Shown: positions 41,135 to 50,580 of the stretch, piece by piece
Layout of the letters: every line of letters starts with the position of its first letter
How positions within the stretch are numbered: position 1 is the stretch's first letter
Assembly: GCA_965214795.1 (NCBI GenBank)
Contig: OZ243976.1
Location: 1,240,001 to 1,304,000 of the forward strand
Origin: JAJDXW01 sp965214795
GTDB lineage: Bacteria; Pseudomonadota; Gammaproteobacteria; HK1
DNA: 64,000 bases
Direction: 5' to 3'
Position numbers and translations under genes: made by a program
The notes under the pieces: generated by a model
The model's database searches: none
What the model was told of the DNA's origin: nothing
Seen by the model: the letters and a program-made list of their open reading frames with translations, nothing else

Positions 41135-43018
41135 TCAGCCCCCGCGGCGGGCGGCGCGGGCGGCCTCGGTCGCGGCGGGGTCGAGGCGGCTGCCGCCGGT
41201 GATCACCACCGCATAGTCGTGCTCGGCCGTCTCGGCCGAGATGTAGCCGTCGAGCACGTCGTCGAGAACTTTAGCCGGGTCGCGTTCGAGCGGGTCCCCG
41301 TAGCCGCCGCCCGCCGGCCCCTTGCAGACGAAGCAATCCCCGGCCGCAACCGCCGTGTGGGGCACCTTGGAGGGAAGGCCCGCGCTCGAACCGTCCGCAC
41401 GCTCCAGCACCAGAGAAGCGGGCCGGCCGTCGCCGCCGCCGCGGAAGCCCCACGGCCGGTAGCCGTGCCCCTCCCCCTCGACCGACCCGCCGCCGTCGTC
41501 GAGGTACTCGAACTCGCGCACCGACCCGAGGCCGCCCCGCCACCGTCCCGCCCCGCATACGTCTTCGCGCAGTTCGTAGCGGCGCACCCGCAACGGCAGG
41601 TGCGACTCGATGTCCTCGATGGGGTTGTTGCGGGTGTTGGCGTAGAGGGTGTCTACCGCGTCCATGCCGTCCATGCCGTGGCGCCCCCCGTAGGAGCCCT
41701 CGAAGATCTCCATGTGGACCCAGTGGGTCTCGCCGCGGAGCCCCGAGAACGCGATGACGTTGAGGTTGCCGACGCCGGCCGACACCTGCTCCGGCACCGC
41801 CCGCGCGAGCGCCTTCATCACCGTGTCGGCGAGCTGGTTGCCGGGGCAGAAGCGGGCGATGGTGGGGGCGGGGAACACGGGGTTCGCGAGGCAGCCGCGC
41901 GGCGCGACGATCCGGATCGGGCGAACGAGCCCGGAGTTGACCGGGACGTGCCCGTGCACCGCGGTGTCCAGGAGGACCGAGCGCACGGTGAGCCACACCG
42001 CGATGTCCACGGTCCCGACGAGCGGCATGTTGATGGGGCGGTCGGGCACCTGGTCGGCGGTGCCGGTGAGGTCCACCGTCATCTCGTCGCCCGTCACGGT
42101 GATCGCGGCGACGAGGGGAAGGTTCCGCTTCGCCGGGTCGTCGCTGTCGAGATAACCGTCGATGAACGTCGTCGCCCGCCAGGTCCCGTCGGGAAGGGCG
42201 GCGATGGCGGCGCGCATGAGCCGCTCCGCGTGATCCTTCGCCGCCTCGCCCGCCGCCTCCACCGTCTCGAGCCCGTAGCGCTCGTGCAGGGCGACGAAGC
42301 GCTCCGCCCCGATCCGGGCGGCGGCGATCTGGGCCTCCATGTCGCCCACCACGAGGTCGGAGGCACGGATGTTGTCGCGCAGGAGCTGCCAGACCGGCTC
42401 GATCTTGCGCCCGGCCTGGTAGACCTTGATCGACTTGAACTGGAGCCCCTCCGCGTAGGCGTCGATCGCGTCGACGATGCCGCAGCTCCCGGGGGTGAGC
42501 GCGCCGATGTCGAGGTGGTGGGCGGTGGTCACCGCGAAGCCGACGAGCCGTTCCCGGTGGAATGCGGGAACGATGAAGGCGACGTCCGGGCCGTGGCTCG
42601 CGCCCGCGTAGGCGTCGTTGTGCATGATGACGTCGCCCGGCCGGAGCTCGTCGCCGCGCTCGGCGAGCTGGCGGAGCATCCCTTGCACGTAGCCCGGGAT
42701 GGGGCCCGACTGGAGAGGGGTGGACTGGGCGGACTCGGCGAGCCCCTGGCCGCCGGCGTCCACGAGCCCGGCCCCGAAGTCCTCCGATTCGCGGATGATC
42801 GACGAGTACGACATGCGCATGAGCTTGTGGCCCATCTCGGTCGCGATGTTCTCGAGCGCACCCTGGATGACGCTGACGGTCACCGGGTCCACCGGGCGGT
42901 TGGAGCCGCGGCCCCCGCCGCGACCGTTCCCGGCGTTCCCGCCGCTCTCGCCGGCGCCGTTCCCGGCGCCGCCGGCATCGCCGCTTGCGCGGTGGGCCAT
43001 CGTCGGACGTTCGCTCAT
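41135..43018 (-). CDS. hyuB: N-methylhydantoinase B / 5-oxoprolinase B-type subunit
   Basis: A 627-residue HyuB. Family blocks are VSVIQGALENIATEMGHKLM near residue 47, IIRESEDFGAGLVDA, the metal-site region PGDVIMHNDAYAGASHGPDV and TTAHHLDIGALTPGSCG, and the ending GPAGGGYGDPLERD. HyuB forms the amide-hydrolysing half of an ATP-dependent hydantoinase or oxoprolinase with HyuA. The first 45 residues are a Gly/Asn-rich extension not conserved in the family. ATG 43018 overlaps the HyuA stop (ATGA). Substrate range in this family cannot be read from sequence; acetone carboxylase-like roles are excluded by the lack of a gamma subunit. Confidence 0.93.
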   Translation of the reverse strand: MSERPTMAHRASGDAGGAGNGAGESGGNAGNGRGGGRGSNRPVDPVTVSVIQGALENIATEMGHKLMRMSYSSIIRESEDFGAGLVDAGGQGLAESAQSTPLQSGPIPGYVQGMLRQLAERGDELRPGDVIMHNDAYAGASHGPDVAFIVPAFHRERLVGFAVTTAHHLDIGALTPGSCGIVDAIDAYAEGLQFKSIKVYQAGRKIEPVWQLLRDNIRASDLVVGDMEAQIAAARIGAERFVALHERYGLETVEAAGEAAKDHAERLMRAAIAALPDGTWRATTFIDGYLDSDDPAKRNLPLVAAITVTGDEMTVDLTGTADQVPDRPINMPLVGTVDIAVWLTVRSVLLDTAVHGHVPVNSGLVRPIRIVAPRGCLANPVFPAPTIARFCPGNQLADTVMKALARAVPEQVSAGVGNLNVIAFSGLRGETHWVHMEIFEGSYGGRHGMDGMDAVDTLYANTRNNPIEDIESHLPLRVRRYELREDVCGAGRWRGGLGSVREFEYLDDGGGSVEGEGHGYRPWGFRGGGDGRPASLVLERADGSSAGLPSKVPHTAVAAGDCFVCKGPAGGGYGDPLERDPAKVLDDVLDGYISAETAEHDYAVVITGGSRLDPAATEAARAARRGG

Positions 43019-45096
43019 GGTGAATCCTCGATGCTGATGATGAGGTTGCCCGCCTCGTCCGCGCGGGCGGCACTCCCCGGAGGGATGACCGTCGTCGAGT
43101 CGCGCTGCAGCACCACCGCGGGGCCGGGGAAGGGCTCGCCGGCCGGCAGGCGGTCACGGAGGTAGAACGCGGTCTCGACTTCGGCGAGCCCGCCGCCCGT
43201 GGTGCGGAAGGTCCCGCGGCCGGCCCGGACCCGCGCCGCCGCGAGCGACTCGCCGCGGGACGCGGGCGGGGCGCCGATGGTGGGTGTGTGGCCCACTCCC
43301 ACCACCCGGACGTTCACGATCTCGATGGGGCTCTCCTCGAAGACGTGTCCGTACTCCGCCCGGTGCTGCTCGTGGAAGCGGCGGAACAGTTCCTGCGCCT
43401 CAGCGGGGCCGATCTCGTCGGCCGGGAACGGCACCCGGAGCTCGTAGCCCTGTCCGACGTAGCGGAGATCGCCCGATCGTTCGAACCCCACCTCCGCCCG
43501 GTCGACGCCGTCGGCCCGGAACTGCCGCGCGATCCCCGACTCGACGGCCGCGAGGTCGTGGTTCAGGCGCGCGAGGTCGAGCCGGTCGCTCACCTGGAAC
43601 TCGGTCTTGACCGCATCGTAGCGGAGCTCCGTCGTGAGGAGTCCGACCGCCGAGGTGATGCCGGGGTAGGGAGGGACGATGACCTCCGGGATCCCGATCC
43701 GGGCTGCCACCTCCACCGCGTGGAGCGGCCCCGCTCCGCCGAATGCGACGAGGGAGAAGTCGCGCGGGTCGACCCCCTTTTGCACCGTGCGCGAGCTGAT
43801 CGCGTTCGCCATGTTCGCGTTGACGATCGCGAGCACCCCCTCCGCCGCCTCGCGCTCATCGAGGCCGAGCCGGCCCGCGAGCCGGCCGATGGCCGCCCCG
43901 GCGGCCGCCTCGTCGAGGGCCATCGCGCCGCCGAGGAAGTAGTCGCGATCGAGCCGGCCGAGCACCACGTTGGCGTCGGTGACGGTCGGCGCCGCTCCGC
44001 CGCGCCCGTAGGCGGCGGGGCCGGGCACCGCTCCCGCGCTCTCGGGGCCGACCCGGAATCCGCCCCCCTGATCGACCCGGGCGATCGACCCGCCGCCCGC
44101 CCCGATGGTGTGGATGTCGATCATCGAGACGAGCACCGGATACCCCGCGATCCAGGTGTCGCGGGCGGTCGCCTCGGCGAAGCGGCCTTCGTCGACGATG
44201 CCGATGTCGGCCGACGTGCCGCCCATGTCGAAGGTGATGAGCCTGCGCCGCCCGGAGAGCTCGCCCGACCACCGCCCGCCGAGAACCCCGGCCGCCGGAC
44301 CGGAGAGCAGGGTGACGACGGGGCGCTCGGATACGGTCCGCACCGTCGCGACGCCGCCGTTCGAGCTCATCACGTGGAGCTCCGCCGAGACCCCCGCTTC
44401 CTCCATGCGGTCGCCAATCCGGCTCATGTAGTTGCGCATGCGCGGCCCGATGAACGCGTTCATCGCGGTGGTGGTGAACCGCTCGAACTCCCGGAACTGG
44501 GGCGACACCGCGGCGGAGGTGGTGACGAAGCACTCCGGGTGCTCCTCTCGCACGATGGCCGCCGCCCGCTCCTCGTGGGCGGGGTCGACCCAGGAGAAGA
44601 GGAAGCAGACCGCGATCGCCTCCACCCCTTCGTCCCGGAGCCGGCGCGCCGCGCGCCGCACCGCCTCCTCGTCGAGCGGGGTGAGGACCTCGCCCGCGGG
44701 CGGCGTGATGCGCTCGGGCACGGTGAGGCGGTGCCGGCGGCGGACGAAGGGTCGGTCCTGCCACGGGATCCGCTGCCGGATCGAGTAGTGTTGGGGCCGC
44801 TGGTGGCGCCCGATGTGGAGGATGTCGCGGTAGCCCTCGCTCGTGATCATCCCGGTGCGCGCGCCCTCGTGGGTGAGAACCGCGTTGGTCGCGATGGTGG
44901 TGCCGTGGAAGAGGTGCCCGACCTCGGCGGCGGCGATCGCCTCGCGCTCGCACAGCTCTCGCACCGCCTGGAGCATGCCGAGAGACGGATCGTCCGGGGT
45001 CGTCGGCACCTTGTGGATGCGGATGTCGCTGGTCTCGGTGTCGGCGAAGACGACGTCGGTGAACGTCCCGCCGATATCGACCCCGATGAACTTCAT
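43015..45096 (-). CDS. hyuA: N-methylhydantoinase A / 5-oxoprolinase A-type subunit
   Basis: A 693-residue HyuA, the ATP-using subunit. It starts with the phosphate-binding motif MKFIGVDIGGTFTDVVFAD, then HGTTIATNAVLTHEGARTG, and has a second nucleotide motif TFDMGGTSADIGIVDEG and LVAFGGAGPLHAVEVAARIG. HyuA phosphorylates the amide oxygen of the cyclic substrate so that HyuB can hydrolyse it. I chose ATG 45096 because the sequence upstream lacks conservation and contains part of a dispersed repeat. It heads a hyuA-hyuB operon on the minus strand; no permease lies next to it, so the TRAP system at 8205-11306 may serve it. Confidence 0.94.
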   Translation of the reverse strand: MKFIGVDIGGTFTDVVFADTETSDIRIHKVPTTPDDPSLGMLQAVRELCEREAIAAAEVGHLFHGTTIATNAVLTHEGARTGMITSEGYRDILHIGRHQRPQHYSIRQRIPWQDRPFVRRRHRLTVPERITPPAGEVLTPLDEEAVRRAARRLRDEGVEAIAVCFLFSWVDPAHEERAAAIVREEHPECFVTTSAAVSPQFREFERFTTTAMNAFIGPRMRNYMSRIGDRMEEAGVSAELHVMSSNGGVATVRTVSERPVVTLLSGPAAGVLGGRWSGELSGRRRLITFDMGGTSADIGIVDEGRFAEATARDTWIAGYPVLVSMIDIHTIGAGGGSIARVDQGGGFRVGPESAGAVPGPAAYGRGGAAPTVTDANVVLGRLDRDYFLGGAMALDEAAAGAAIGRLAGRLGLDEREAAEGVLAIVNANMANAISSRTVQKGVDPRDFSLVAFGGAGPLHAVEVAARIGIPEVIVPPYPGITSAVGLLTTELRYDAVKTEFQVSDRLDLARLNHDLAAVESGIARQFRADGVDRAEVGFERSGDLRYVGQGYELRVPFPADEIGPAEAQELFRRFHEQHRAEYGHVFEESPIEIVNVRVVGVGHTPTIGAPPASRGESLAAARVRAGRGTFRTTGGGLAEVETAFYLRDRLPAGEPFPGPAVVLQRDSTTVIPPGSAARADEAGNLIISIEDSP

Positions 45097-45131
45097 GGCT
45101 TGCCCCGCTTCCCGGCTTCGGGAGCCAAGCA

Positions 45132-45217
45132 TAGCCCGAAAGAATCACCGACTTCCTGCTGCGGCCGCCTATCCGCTCGCGGTCGCGGGCCGTACTCCCG
45201 CAAGCCGCCTCGACGTC
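45132..45217. repeat. Dispersed repeat copy (matches 37981-38066)
   Basis: The 86 bases starting TAGCCCGAAAGAATCACCGA match the copy at 37981-38066 in the same orientation with about ten differences. This copy lies just upstream of hyuA and could carry or disturb its promoter. An AT-rich patch follows (45225-45260). Confidence 0.8.
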
Positions 45218-45375
45218 AGCGGACGCGACTATTTGAATTCGTTGGCTGCATTTGAATGAGCGAATCAGCCCTGGTCCCCGGCGACCGGGTCGTCGCCATT
45301 TTCCCCCCTACCGCGCATAATCCGGCCCCCGAGCCCCACGAGCCCCACGACATTCGAGGAAGCGAGGACCACTCC

Positions 45376-45885
45376 ATGAACCCGATGGATTCCGCCCGCG
45401 GCCGCGCCGTCGTCGTGCAGCCGGACGAGGGACGTTCCTGGTGGCAGCCGATGCCCGCGAACGGCCACGCCGATCCGAAGCTCCTGCCGGCCGATACCGG
45501 CTTCGCCACCCTGTCGATGGGGTATCAGACGATCCCGCCCGGTGGGCGGGTGCGGCCCCATTCGCACGGCGAGCAGGCCGAACTCCAGATCTGCTTCCGA
45601 GGCCGTGGGAGGGTGGTCGCGGACGGGGAACCCCATTCCCTCGTCCCGGGGACCGCCTGCTTCCTCGGCCCGGACGTGAAGCACGAGATCGTGAACGAGA
45701 GCGCCGGCGAAGACCTCGTCATGCTGTGGCTGATCTCGCCGGCCGGCATCGAGGAATTCTTCGGTGCGATAGGCCGTAAACGCGCCCCCGGGGAGCCCGC
45801 CCCCGCTCCGTTCGAGCGTCCGTCGGACGTGGTCGCCCTCGAGCGCGACCTCGGCATGAACGACACGACCGCCGGCGGGCAATAG
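45376..45885 (+). CDS. Single-domain cupin protein
   Basis: A 169-residue cupin. Motif 1 is PPGGRVRPHSHGEQAELQIC (about residues 54-73) with His-x-His and Glu; motif 2 is PGTACFLGPDVKHEIVNE (about 94-111) with the last His. These are the usual metal ligands. ATG 45376 follows GAGG; the earlier frame is not conserved. Small cupins act as isomerases, dioxygenases, lyases or sensors, and this one lacks a DNA-binding domain, so an enzyme or ligand-binding role is likely. It is divergent from hyuA, and a link to hydantoin or amino acid breakdown is possible but unproven. Confidence 0.8.
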   Translation: MNPMDSARGRAVVVQPDEGRSWWQPMPANGHADPKLLPADTGFATLSMGYQTIPPGGRVRPHSHGEQAELQICFRGRGRVVADGEPHSLVPGTACFLGPDVKHEIVNESAGEDLVMLWLISPAGIEEFFGAIGRKRAPGEPAPAPFERPSDVVALERDLGMNDTTAGGQ

Positions 45886-46040
45886 CCGGGAGGCGCGCGA
45901 GCGGAGGCGCTTGGGGAGCCGCGTCTCCCGTCATCCAATACTTGATCAAGAACGATCCCATGGCCGTCCGGATCGATTGCTTCGGAGGCGGCAGCGGACT
46001 TCGCGCTGGTGCGGAGTTTCCCGCGCCGCCGGTCGGTCGA

Positions 46041-47861
46041 TCAGCCGTCGCCATCGTGCAAGGCCCCGGCAATGGCGGCAAGAAACGGCTCCGCAAACTC
46101 CTTCAGCTTGACCGCGCCGACGCCGTTGACTTCGGCGAAGTCCTCGGCGGTGCGGGGAAGTCGCCGCGCCATGTCGATGAGCGACCGGTCGGAAAAGACA
46201 ACAAAGGCCGGCACGCCGCGTTCTTTGGCGAGTTGCAGGCGAACATTCTTGAGAATGCCGAGGAGCGCCGTCTGATCGCCGGTCAGGGGCTCATCGGGCA
46301 CCGCGTCGCGCGGCCTCTGCCTTACGGCGGGCGTCCTCGCGACCGTGTCTTCCCGGTACCGGAAGACCCCGTCGCCCCGCAGCAGGGCGCGGCCCTTGTC
46401 GGTGATGGCGAGCCCGCCGTAGCCCGCGATGTCGAGCCGCAGGATCCCGGTGGCCACCATCTGCCGGATGAGGGACTGCCACTCCGCCTTCTTGCGCGCC
46501 GCGCCGGCGCCGAAGGTGGGCAGCCGGTCGTGGCCGACCCGGGTGATCTTCTCCGTTTCCGTTCCGCGCAGGATGTCGATGACGTGCGCCGCGCCAAACC
46601 GTTCGCCCGACCGGTAGACCGCCGACAGGACCTTCCGGGCGTCCTCGGTGCCGTCGATGCGATCCGCCGGATCGAGACACACATCGCAGTTTCCGCAGGC
46701 TTCCGCCCGCTCGCCGAAGTAGTCGAGCAGGGCGGCCCGGCGGCAAGCCGGGGCCTCGCAGTACCCGAGCAGCGCGTCGAGCCGCTTGTGCTCGCGCCGC
46801 TTTCGCTCCTCGCCCGCGTCTTCGTCCTCGATGAACACGCGGCGCATGCGGATGTCGGCGAGACCGTAGAGCATGAGGGCTTCCGCCGGGGCGCCGTCAC
46901 GGCCGGCCCGGCCGATCTCCTGGTAGTAGGATTCGATGCTGCCCGGCAGGTCGGTGTGGAAGACGAACCGCACGTCGGCCTTGTCGACCCCCATGCCGAA
47001 GGCGATGGTGGCGACGATGACGACGCCGGGCTCGGTCATGAAGAGGTTCTGATGGGCTTCCCGGCGGGCCTTGTCCATTCCCGCGTGGTAGGCGAGCGCC
47101 CGCACCCCGTCCGCAGCCAGCAGGGCGGCGGTCTCCTCCGTCTTCTTCCGCGACAGGCAGTAGACGATGCCGCTCTCGCCCCGGTGGCGGGCGATGAAGT
47201 TTCGGAGCTGGCGCTTCCAGTCCCGCTTCATCTCCACCGACAGCTTGATGTTGGGACGGTCGAACCCGAGCACGATGCTCTCCACCTCGCCCCCGAAGAG
47301 GCGCTGGGCGATGTCCTCGCGGGTGATGGCATCGGCGGTTGCCGTCAGCGCGGCGATGGGGACCTGCGGGAAGAGGTCCCGCAGCCGGCAGAGGTCTTCG
47401 TATTCCGGGCGGAAGGACGGCCCCCACTGGGAGATGCAATGGGCCTCATCGACGGCGAACAGCTTCACCGGAAGACCGGCCAGCGCGGCCAGCATCCGCT
47501 CCGTCATCAACCGTTCCGGCGCCATGTAGAGAAGCCGGGTCCGGCCGGCCGCGGCGCGACGCCAGGCGGCGACGTTGTCGGCGCGGCCGCGTGAGGAGTT
47601 GATGCTGTCCGCGGCAACGCCGGCGAGACGAAGGGCTGAGACCTGGTCCTGCATCAGGGCGACCAGCGGGGACACGACGACCGTCAGCCCGTCGAGAGCC
47701 AGGGCGGGCACCTGAAAGCACAATGACTTTCCCGACCCCGTCGGCATCACGGTGAGCACGTTTCGGCCCGCGAGCAGCGCCCCGATCGCGGCTTCCTGAC
47801 CGGGCCGGAACGCGCCGAACCCGAAAACGTCCTTGAGGATCCGTAGCGGTGCGGCCATCAT
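46041..47861 (-). CDS. recQ: ATP-dependent DNA helicase RecQ
   Basis: A 606-residue RecQ helicase. Helicase motifs are GQEAAIGALLAGRNVLTVMP then TGSGKSLCFQVPAL (motif I), VSPLVALMQDQ, DEAHCISQWG (motif II), TATAD and the motif VI segment QEIGRAGRDG. The RecQ-Ct zinc site is present (CEAPACRR, CGNCDVCLDP), then an RQC winged helix and a C-terminal HRDC domain (FSDRSLIDMARRLPRTAEDF). The aromatic-rich loop reads GPSFRPEY where E. coli has GHDFRPEY. RecQ works in recombination repair and at stalled forks. Flanking sequence gives no operon. Confidence 0.95.
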   Translation of the reverse strand: MMAAPLRILKDVFGFGAFRPGQEAAIGALLAGRNVLTVMPTGSGKSLCFQVPALALDGLTVVVSPLVALMQDQVSALRLAGVAADSINSSRGRADNVAAWRRAAAGRTRLLYMAPERLMTERMLAALAGLPVKLFAVDEAHCISQWGPSFRPEYEDLCRLRDLFPQVPIAALTATADAITREDIAQRLFGGEVESIVLGFDRPNIKLSVEMKRDWKRQLRNFIARHRGESGIVYCLSRKKTEETAALLAADGVRALAYHAGMDKARREAHQNLFMTEPGVVIVATIAFGMGVDKADVRFVFHTDLPGSIESYYQEIGRAGRDGAPAEALMLYGLADIRMRRVFIEDEDAGEERKRREHKRLDALLGYCEAPACRRAALLDYFGERAEACGNCDVCLDPADRIDGTEDARKVLSAVYRSGERFGAAHVIDILRGTETEKITRVGHDRLPTFGAGAARKKAEWQSLIRQMVATGILRLDIAGYGGLAITDKGRALLRGDGVFRYREDTVARTPAVRQRPRDAVPDEPLTGDQTALLGILKNVRLQLAKERGVPAFVVFSDRSLIDMARRLPRTAEDFAEVNGVGAVKLKEFAEPFLAAIAGALHDGDG

Positions 47862-48250
47862 TCCATTATCGGCGGATCGCCGGGCAGAAGAAGCCGACCC
47901 AGTCGAGAAAAATCGGATCGACCGGCCGCCCGTGGCCTTTGCCTGCTCCCGGCATCCGCCTGAAGCGGCTGCCGGGGCGGCCGAAGGCGCCGGGATGGGG
48001 GACCTCGGGCTGGCGCCGGAGCCCCCTCCTCATTCCGACACGATAGTAGAAACGCGGACGGGCGTTCCGGCGCCGAGGACCAGGGACGTGCGGCCGTCAA
48101 TCGGCAGCGATGGAGTATGCAACCAAGGATGGGGACGGAGGAGCGGTGGGCGAAATAGGGGCTTGCCCCAGAGGCTTATGCAACCTTGATATACCGGCAT
48201 CGCTTGACGTATCATTTCGAACAATTTGTACGTCTCAGGAGGGTCCCGCC
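47862..48250. other. 389-base region upstream of the antitoxin gene
   Basis: No gene is supported between recQ and the antitoxin. The right end (48180-48240) is AT-rich and holds the candidate promoter listed separately. The recQ promoter should lie at the left end, but no clear elements are seen. Confidence 0.4.
48186..48215 (+). promoter_or_regulatory. Candidate promoter of the antitoxin-PIN operon
   Basis: TTGATA (48186-48191) and TATCAT (48210-48215) lie 18 bases apart and match the sigma-70 consensus at five of six positions each. They are about 36 bases ahead of the antitoxin GTG start, in an AT-rich patch. Confidence 0.6.
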
Positions 48251-48490
48251 GTGCAGACCAAGCTCACGTTGAGGCTCGACGACCAGCTCGTACGGGACGC
48301 CAAGCAGTACGCTCGGCGGGCCGGCAAGTCCCTCTCGCAGATGGTGGCCGAGTACTTCTCCGCAGTGACTGCGCCGGAGGCGGTTCCTTGCGAGCTGACG
48401 CCTGTCGTTTCGAGGCTGAAGGGGTCTCTCGCGGGGTCGAAGGTGGACTTGGGCGACTATCGAGCGTACCTCGAAGATAAACATCCATGA
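48251..48490 (+). CDS. Antitoxin of a PIN toxin pair (DUF6364-like, ribbon-helix-helix type)
   Basis: A 79-residue protein starting at GTG 48251, seven bases after AGGAGG. The N-terminal TKLTLRLDDQLVRDAKQYAR and RAGKSLSQMVAEYFSA is the strand-helix-helix pattern of small antitoxins that bind DNA as dimers. The C-terminal tail (LAGSKVDLGDYRAYLEDKHP) would wrap the toxin. The stop overlaps the toxin start (ATGA), the usual coupling. It probably represses its own promoter. Confidence 0.85.
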   Translation: MQTKLTLRLDDQLVRDAKQYARRAGKSLSQMVAEYFSAVTAPEAVPCELTPVVSRLKGSLAGSKVDLGDYRAYLEDKHP

Positions 48491-48918
48491 AGGTGATGTT
48501 CGACACCAACGTGATCCTGGATGTCCTCCTGGAACGACAGCCTTTCGCCGAACCCGCGGCGATGCTGCTCGCCCGCGCGGAACGCGGCGAGATCCAGGGG
48601 TTCGTCTGCGCTACGACCGCGACCACGATCTTCTACTTGGCGTGCAAGGTGCTCGGACGCTCCCATGCCCGCCGGCAGATTGCCGATCTGCTTTCGATTC
48701 TGGACGTCGCCCCGGTCAATCGTGCGGTGCTGGAGCGAGCGGTTCGAATAGAGATCGACGATTTCGAGGATGCCGTCATCGCCGAGGCCGCACGGCAGGT
48801 GGAAGCCCAGGTCATCGTCACCCGCAACGAGCGCGATTTCGCGAGGTCTCCGGTTTCCGTCCACTCCCCGATCTCCCTGTCCGGTCTTCTCGCGGCGACC
48901 TCACCGCAGCGGGATTGA
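48487..48918 (+). CDS. PIN-domain toxin (VapC-like ribonuclease)
   Basis: A 143-residue PIN-domain protein. Acidic catalytic residues are Asp6 in MFDTNVILD, Glu near residue 44, Asp in DDFEDAVIAEAA (about 95) and Asp in TRNERDFARS (about 116). VapC-type toxins cut tRNA or rRNA when the antitoxin is degraded. It overlaps the antitoxin stop by four bases and so forms a complete type II pair. All key acidic residues are kept, so the toxin appears functional. Confidence 0.9.
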   Translation: MKVMFDTNVILDVLLERQPFAEPAAMLLARAERGEIQGFVCATTATTIFYLACKVLGRSHARRQIADLLSILDVAPVNRAVLERAVRIEIDDFEDAVIAEAARQVEAQVIVTRNERDFARSPVSVHSPISLSGLLAATSPQRD

Positions 48919-49050
48919 TCGGGGCCGGCGAGCGCCCGCCCAGGATGGCCGCGGCGCGCCGCGGCGGGTGCCGGAGCCCCGAGCGGCTGGTAGGCTTCGC
49001 GTCCGATCCCCGCGTCGCGGAACGCCCCGCCGCATGGTCACGAGGTACGA

Positions 49051-50469
49051 ATGAACGCCGATCGAATCCGCCGCCACGTCGAGGCGCTCTGGGACGATTC
49101 CATCGTGCCGGAGCTCGTCGAGTACATCCGCATCCCCAACAAGTCGCCGCACTTCGACCCGGAGTGGGCGGAGCACGGCTACATGGAGGCCGCGGTCGAG
49201 CACATGGTGCGCTGGTGCGAGGCGAACGCGCCGGAGGGGATGCAGCTCGAGGTGGTGCGGCTCCCCGGGCGCACCCCCCTCATCTTCATCGAGGTCCCGG
49301 GGGAGGGCGCCGGTTGCCTCCTCCTCTACGGTCACCTCGACAAGCAGCCCGAGATGAGCGGCTGGCGGGACGGCCTCGGGCCCTGGACGCCGAAGGTCGA
49401 GGGCGACCGGCTCTACGGGCGCGGGGGTGCGGACGACGGCTACGCGATCTACGGCTCGCTCGCGGCCCTCGGGGCGTTGCACGAGCAGGGGGTGCCGCAC
49501 GCGCGCTGCGTGGTGATCATCGAGGCCTGCGAGGAGAGCGGCAGTTACGACCTGCCCCACTACATCGAGGCGCTTCGCCCCCGCATCGGAACCCCGAGCC
49601 TCGTCGTCTGCCTCGACTCGGGGTGCGGCGACTATGAACGGCTCTGGTGCACGACCTCCCTCCGCGGTCTCGCGGGCGGGACCCTCGGCGTCGAGATGCT
49701 GGAGGAAGGCGTCCACTCCGGGGACGCTGGCGGCATCGTGCCCTCGACGTTCCGCATCCTTCGCCGGCTGCTCTCGCGGATCGAGGACGAGCGCGACGGG
49801 CGGATCCTCGTCGATTCCCTGCACGCGCAGATCCCGCCCGCGCGGCGGGCACAGGCCGAGGAGGCGGCGGCGGTCCTCGGTCGCCGCGTCCACGAGCGGT
49901 TCCCCTTCGTGGACGGGGCCGGGCCGGCGACCACCGAGCCGGTCGAGCTGGTGCTGAGCCGCACCTGGCGCCCGGCCCTCGAGATCACCGGCGCCGCGGG
50001 CCTTCCCGAGATCGGAAACGCGGGGAACGTCGCCCGCCCCCGCACCGACGTCAAGCTCTCCCTCCGCCTCCCGCCGACCTGCGACCCGGCGGCGGCGGCC
50101 GGGACGATGCGTGCGATCCTCGAGCGCGACCCGCCGCACGGGGCGCGGGTGCGGTTCTCCGCCGACCACGCCGCCCCCGGCTGGGAGGCGCCGCCGGTCG
50201 CCGCGTGGCTCGATCGGGCGGTGCGCCGCGCCTCCGCGACCTACTTCGGCCCCGAGGCGGTGTACATGGGCGAGGGTGGGACCATCCCCTTCATGGGGAT
50301 GCTGGGCGAGCAGTTCCCTCACGCCCAGTTCCTCATCACCGGGGTGCTCGGCCCCGAATCGAACGCCCACGGCCCGAACGAGTTCCTGCACATCCCGACC
50401 GGGAAGCGGCTCACCTGCTGCGTCGCGGAGGTGATCGCGGCCCACCACGCGCGGGCGAACGGCGGGTAG
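49051..50469 (+). CDS. M20-family metallopeptidase/amidohydrolase
   Basis: A 472-residue M20 (ArgE/DapE/ACY1/carboxypeptidase) enzyme. Zinc ligands are visible: His in LLLYGHLDKQPE (about residue 95), Asp in LYGRGGADDGYA (about 127), the catalytic Glu-Glu in IIEACEESGSYD (about 160), Asp in VVCLDSGCGD, and the late His in ESNAHGPNEFLHIP (about 434-441). The dimerisation insert lies between. Such enzymes cleave dipeptides or N-acyl and N-carbamoyl amino acids. With HyuAB and a racemase-family gene nearby, hydrolysis of an N-substituted amino acid is a reasonable guess. A GAGGT ribosome site precedes ATG 49051. Confidence 0.93.
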   Translation: MNADRIRRHVEALWDDSIVPELVEYIRIPNKSPHFDPEWAEHGYMEAAVEHMVRWCEANAPEGMQLEVVRLPGRTPLIFIEVPGEGAGCLLLYGHLDKQPEMSGWRDGLGPWTPKVEGDRLYGRGGADDGYAIYGSLAALGALHEQGVPHARCVVIIEACEESGSYDLPHYIEALRPRIGTPSLVVCLDSGCGDYERLWCTTSLRGLAGGTLGVEMLEEGVHSGDAGGIVPSTFRILRRLLSRIEDERDGRILVDSLHAQIPPARRAQAEEAAAVLGRRVHERFPFVDGAGPATTEPVELVLSRTWRPALEITGAAGLPEIGNAGNVARPRTDVKLSLRLPPTCDPAAAAGTMRAILERDPPHGARVRFSADHAAPGWEAPPVAAWLDRAVRRASATYFGPEAVYMGEGGTIPFMGMLGEQFPHAQFLITGVLGPESNAHGPNEFLHIPTGKRLTCCVAEVIAAHHARANGG

Positions 50470-50470
50470 C

Positions 50471-50507
50471 CGCCCTCCGTCCTCCGCCCTCCGCCCTCCG
50501 CCCTCCG
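50471..50507. repeat. 7-bp tandem repeat (CCCTCCG), about five units
   Basis: Directly after the M20 stop, the unit CCCTCCG is repeated about five times, the second unit with one change. It lies between two convergent genes. No coding function is seen. Confidence 0.8.
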
Positions 50508-50580
50508 ATCGGAGGCGCAGGCGGGCGCGGCGGCGCGGCCGTAACCGCGGGGTCTTCCGCCCACCCGTCACCGCGACCGG

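Noticed and set aside
45097..45132. Earlier start for HyuA at 45132
   Set aside because: It adds 12 residues not found in the family and overlaps a dispersed repeat; MKFIGVDIGGT at 45096 is the conserved beginning.
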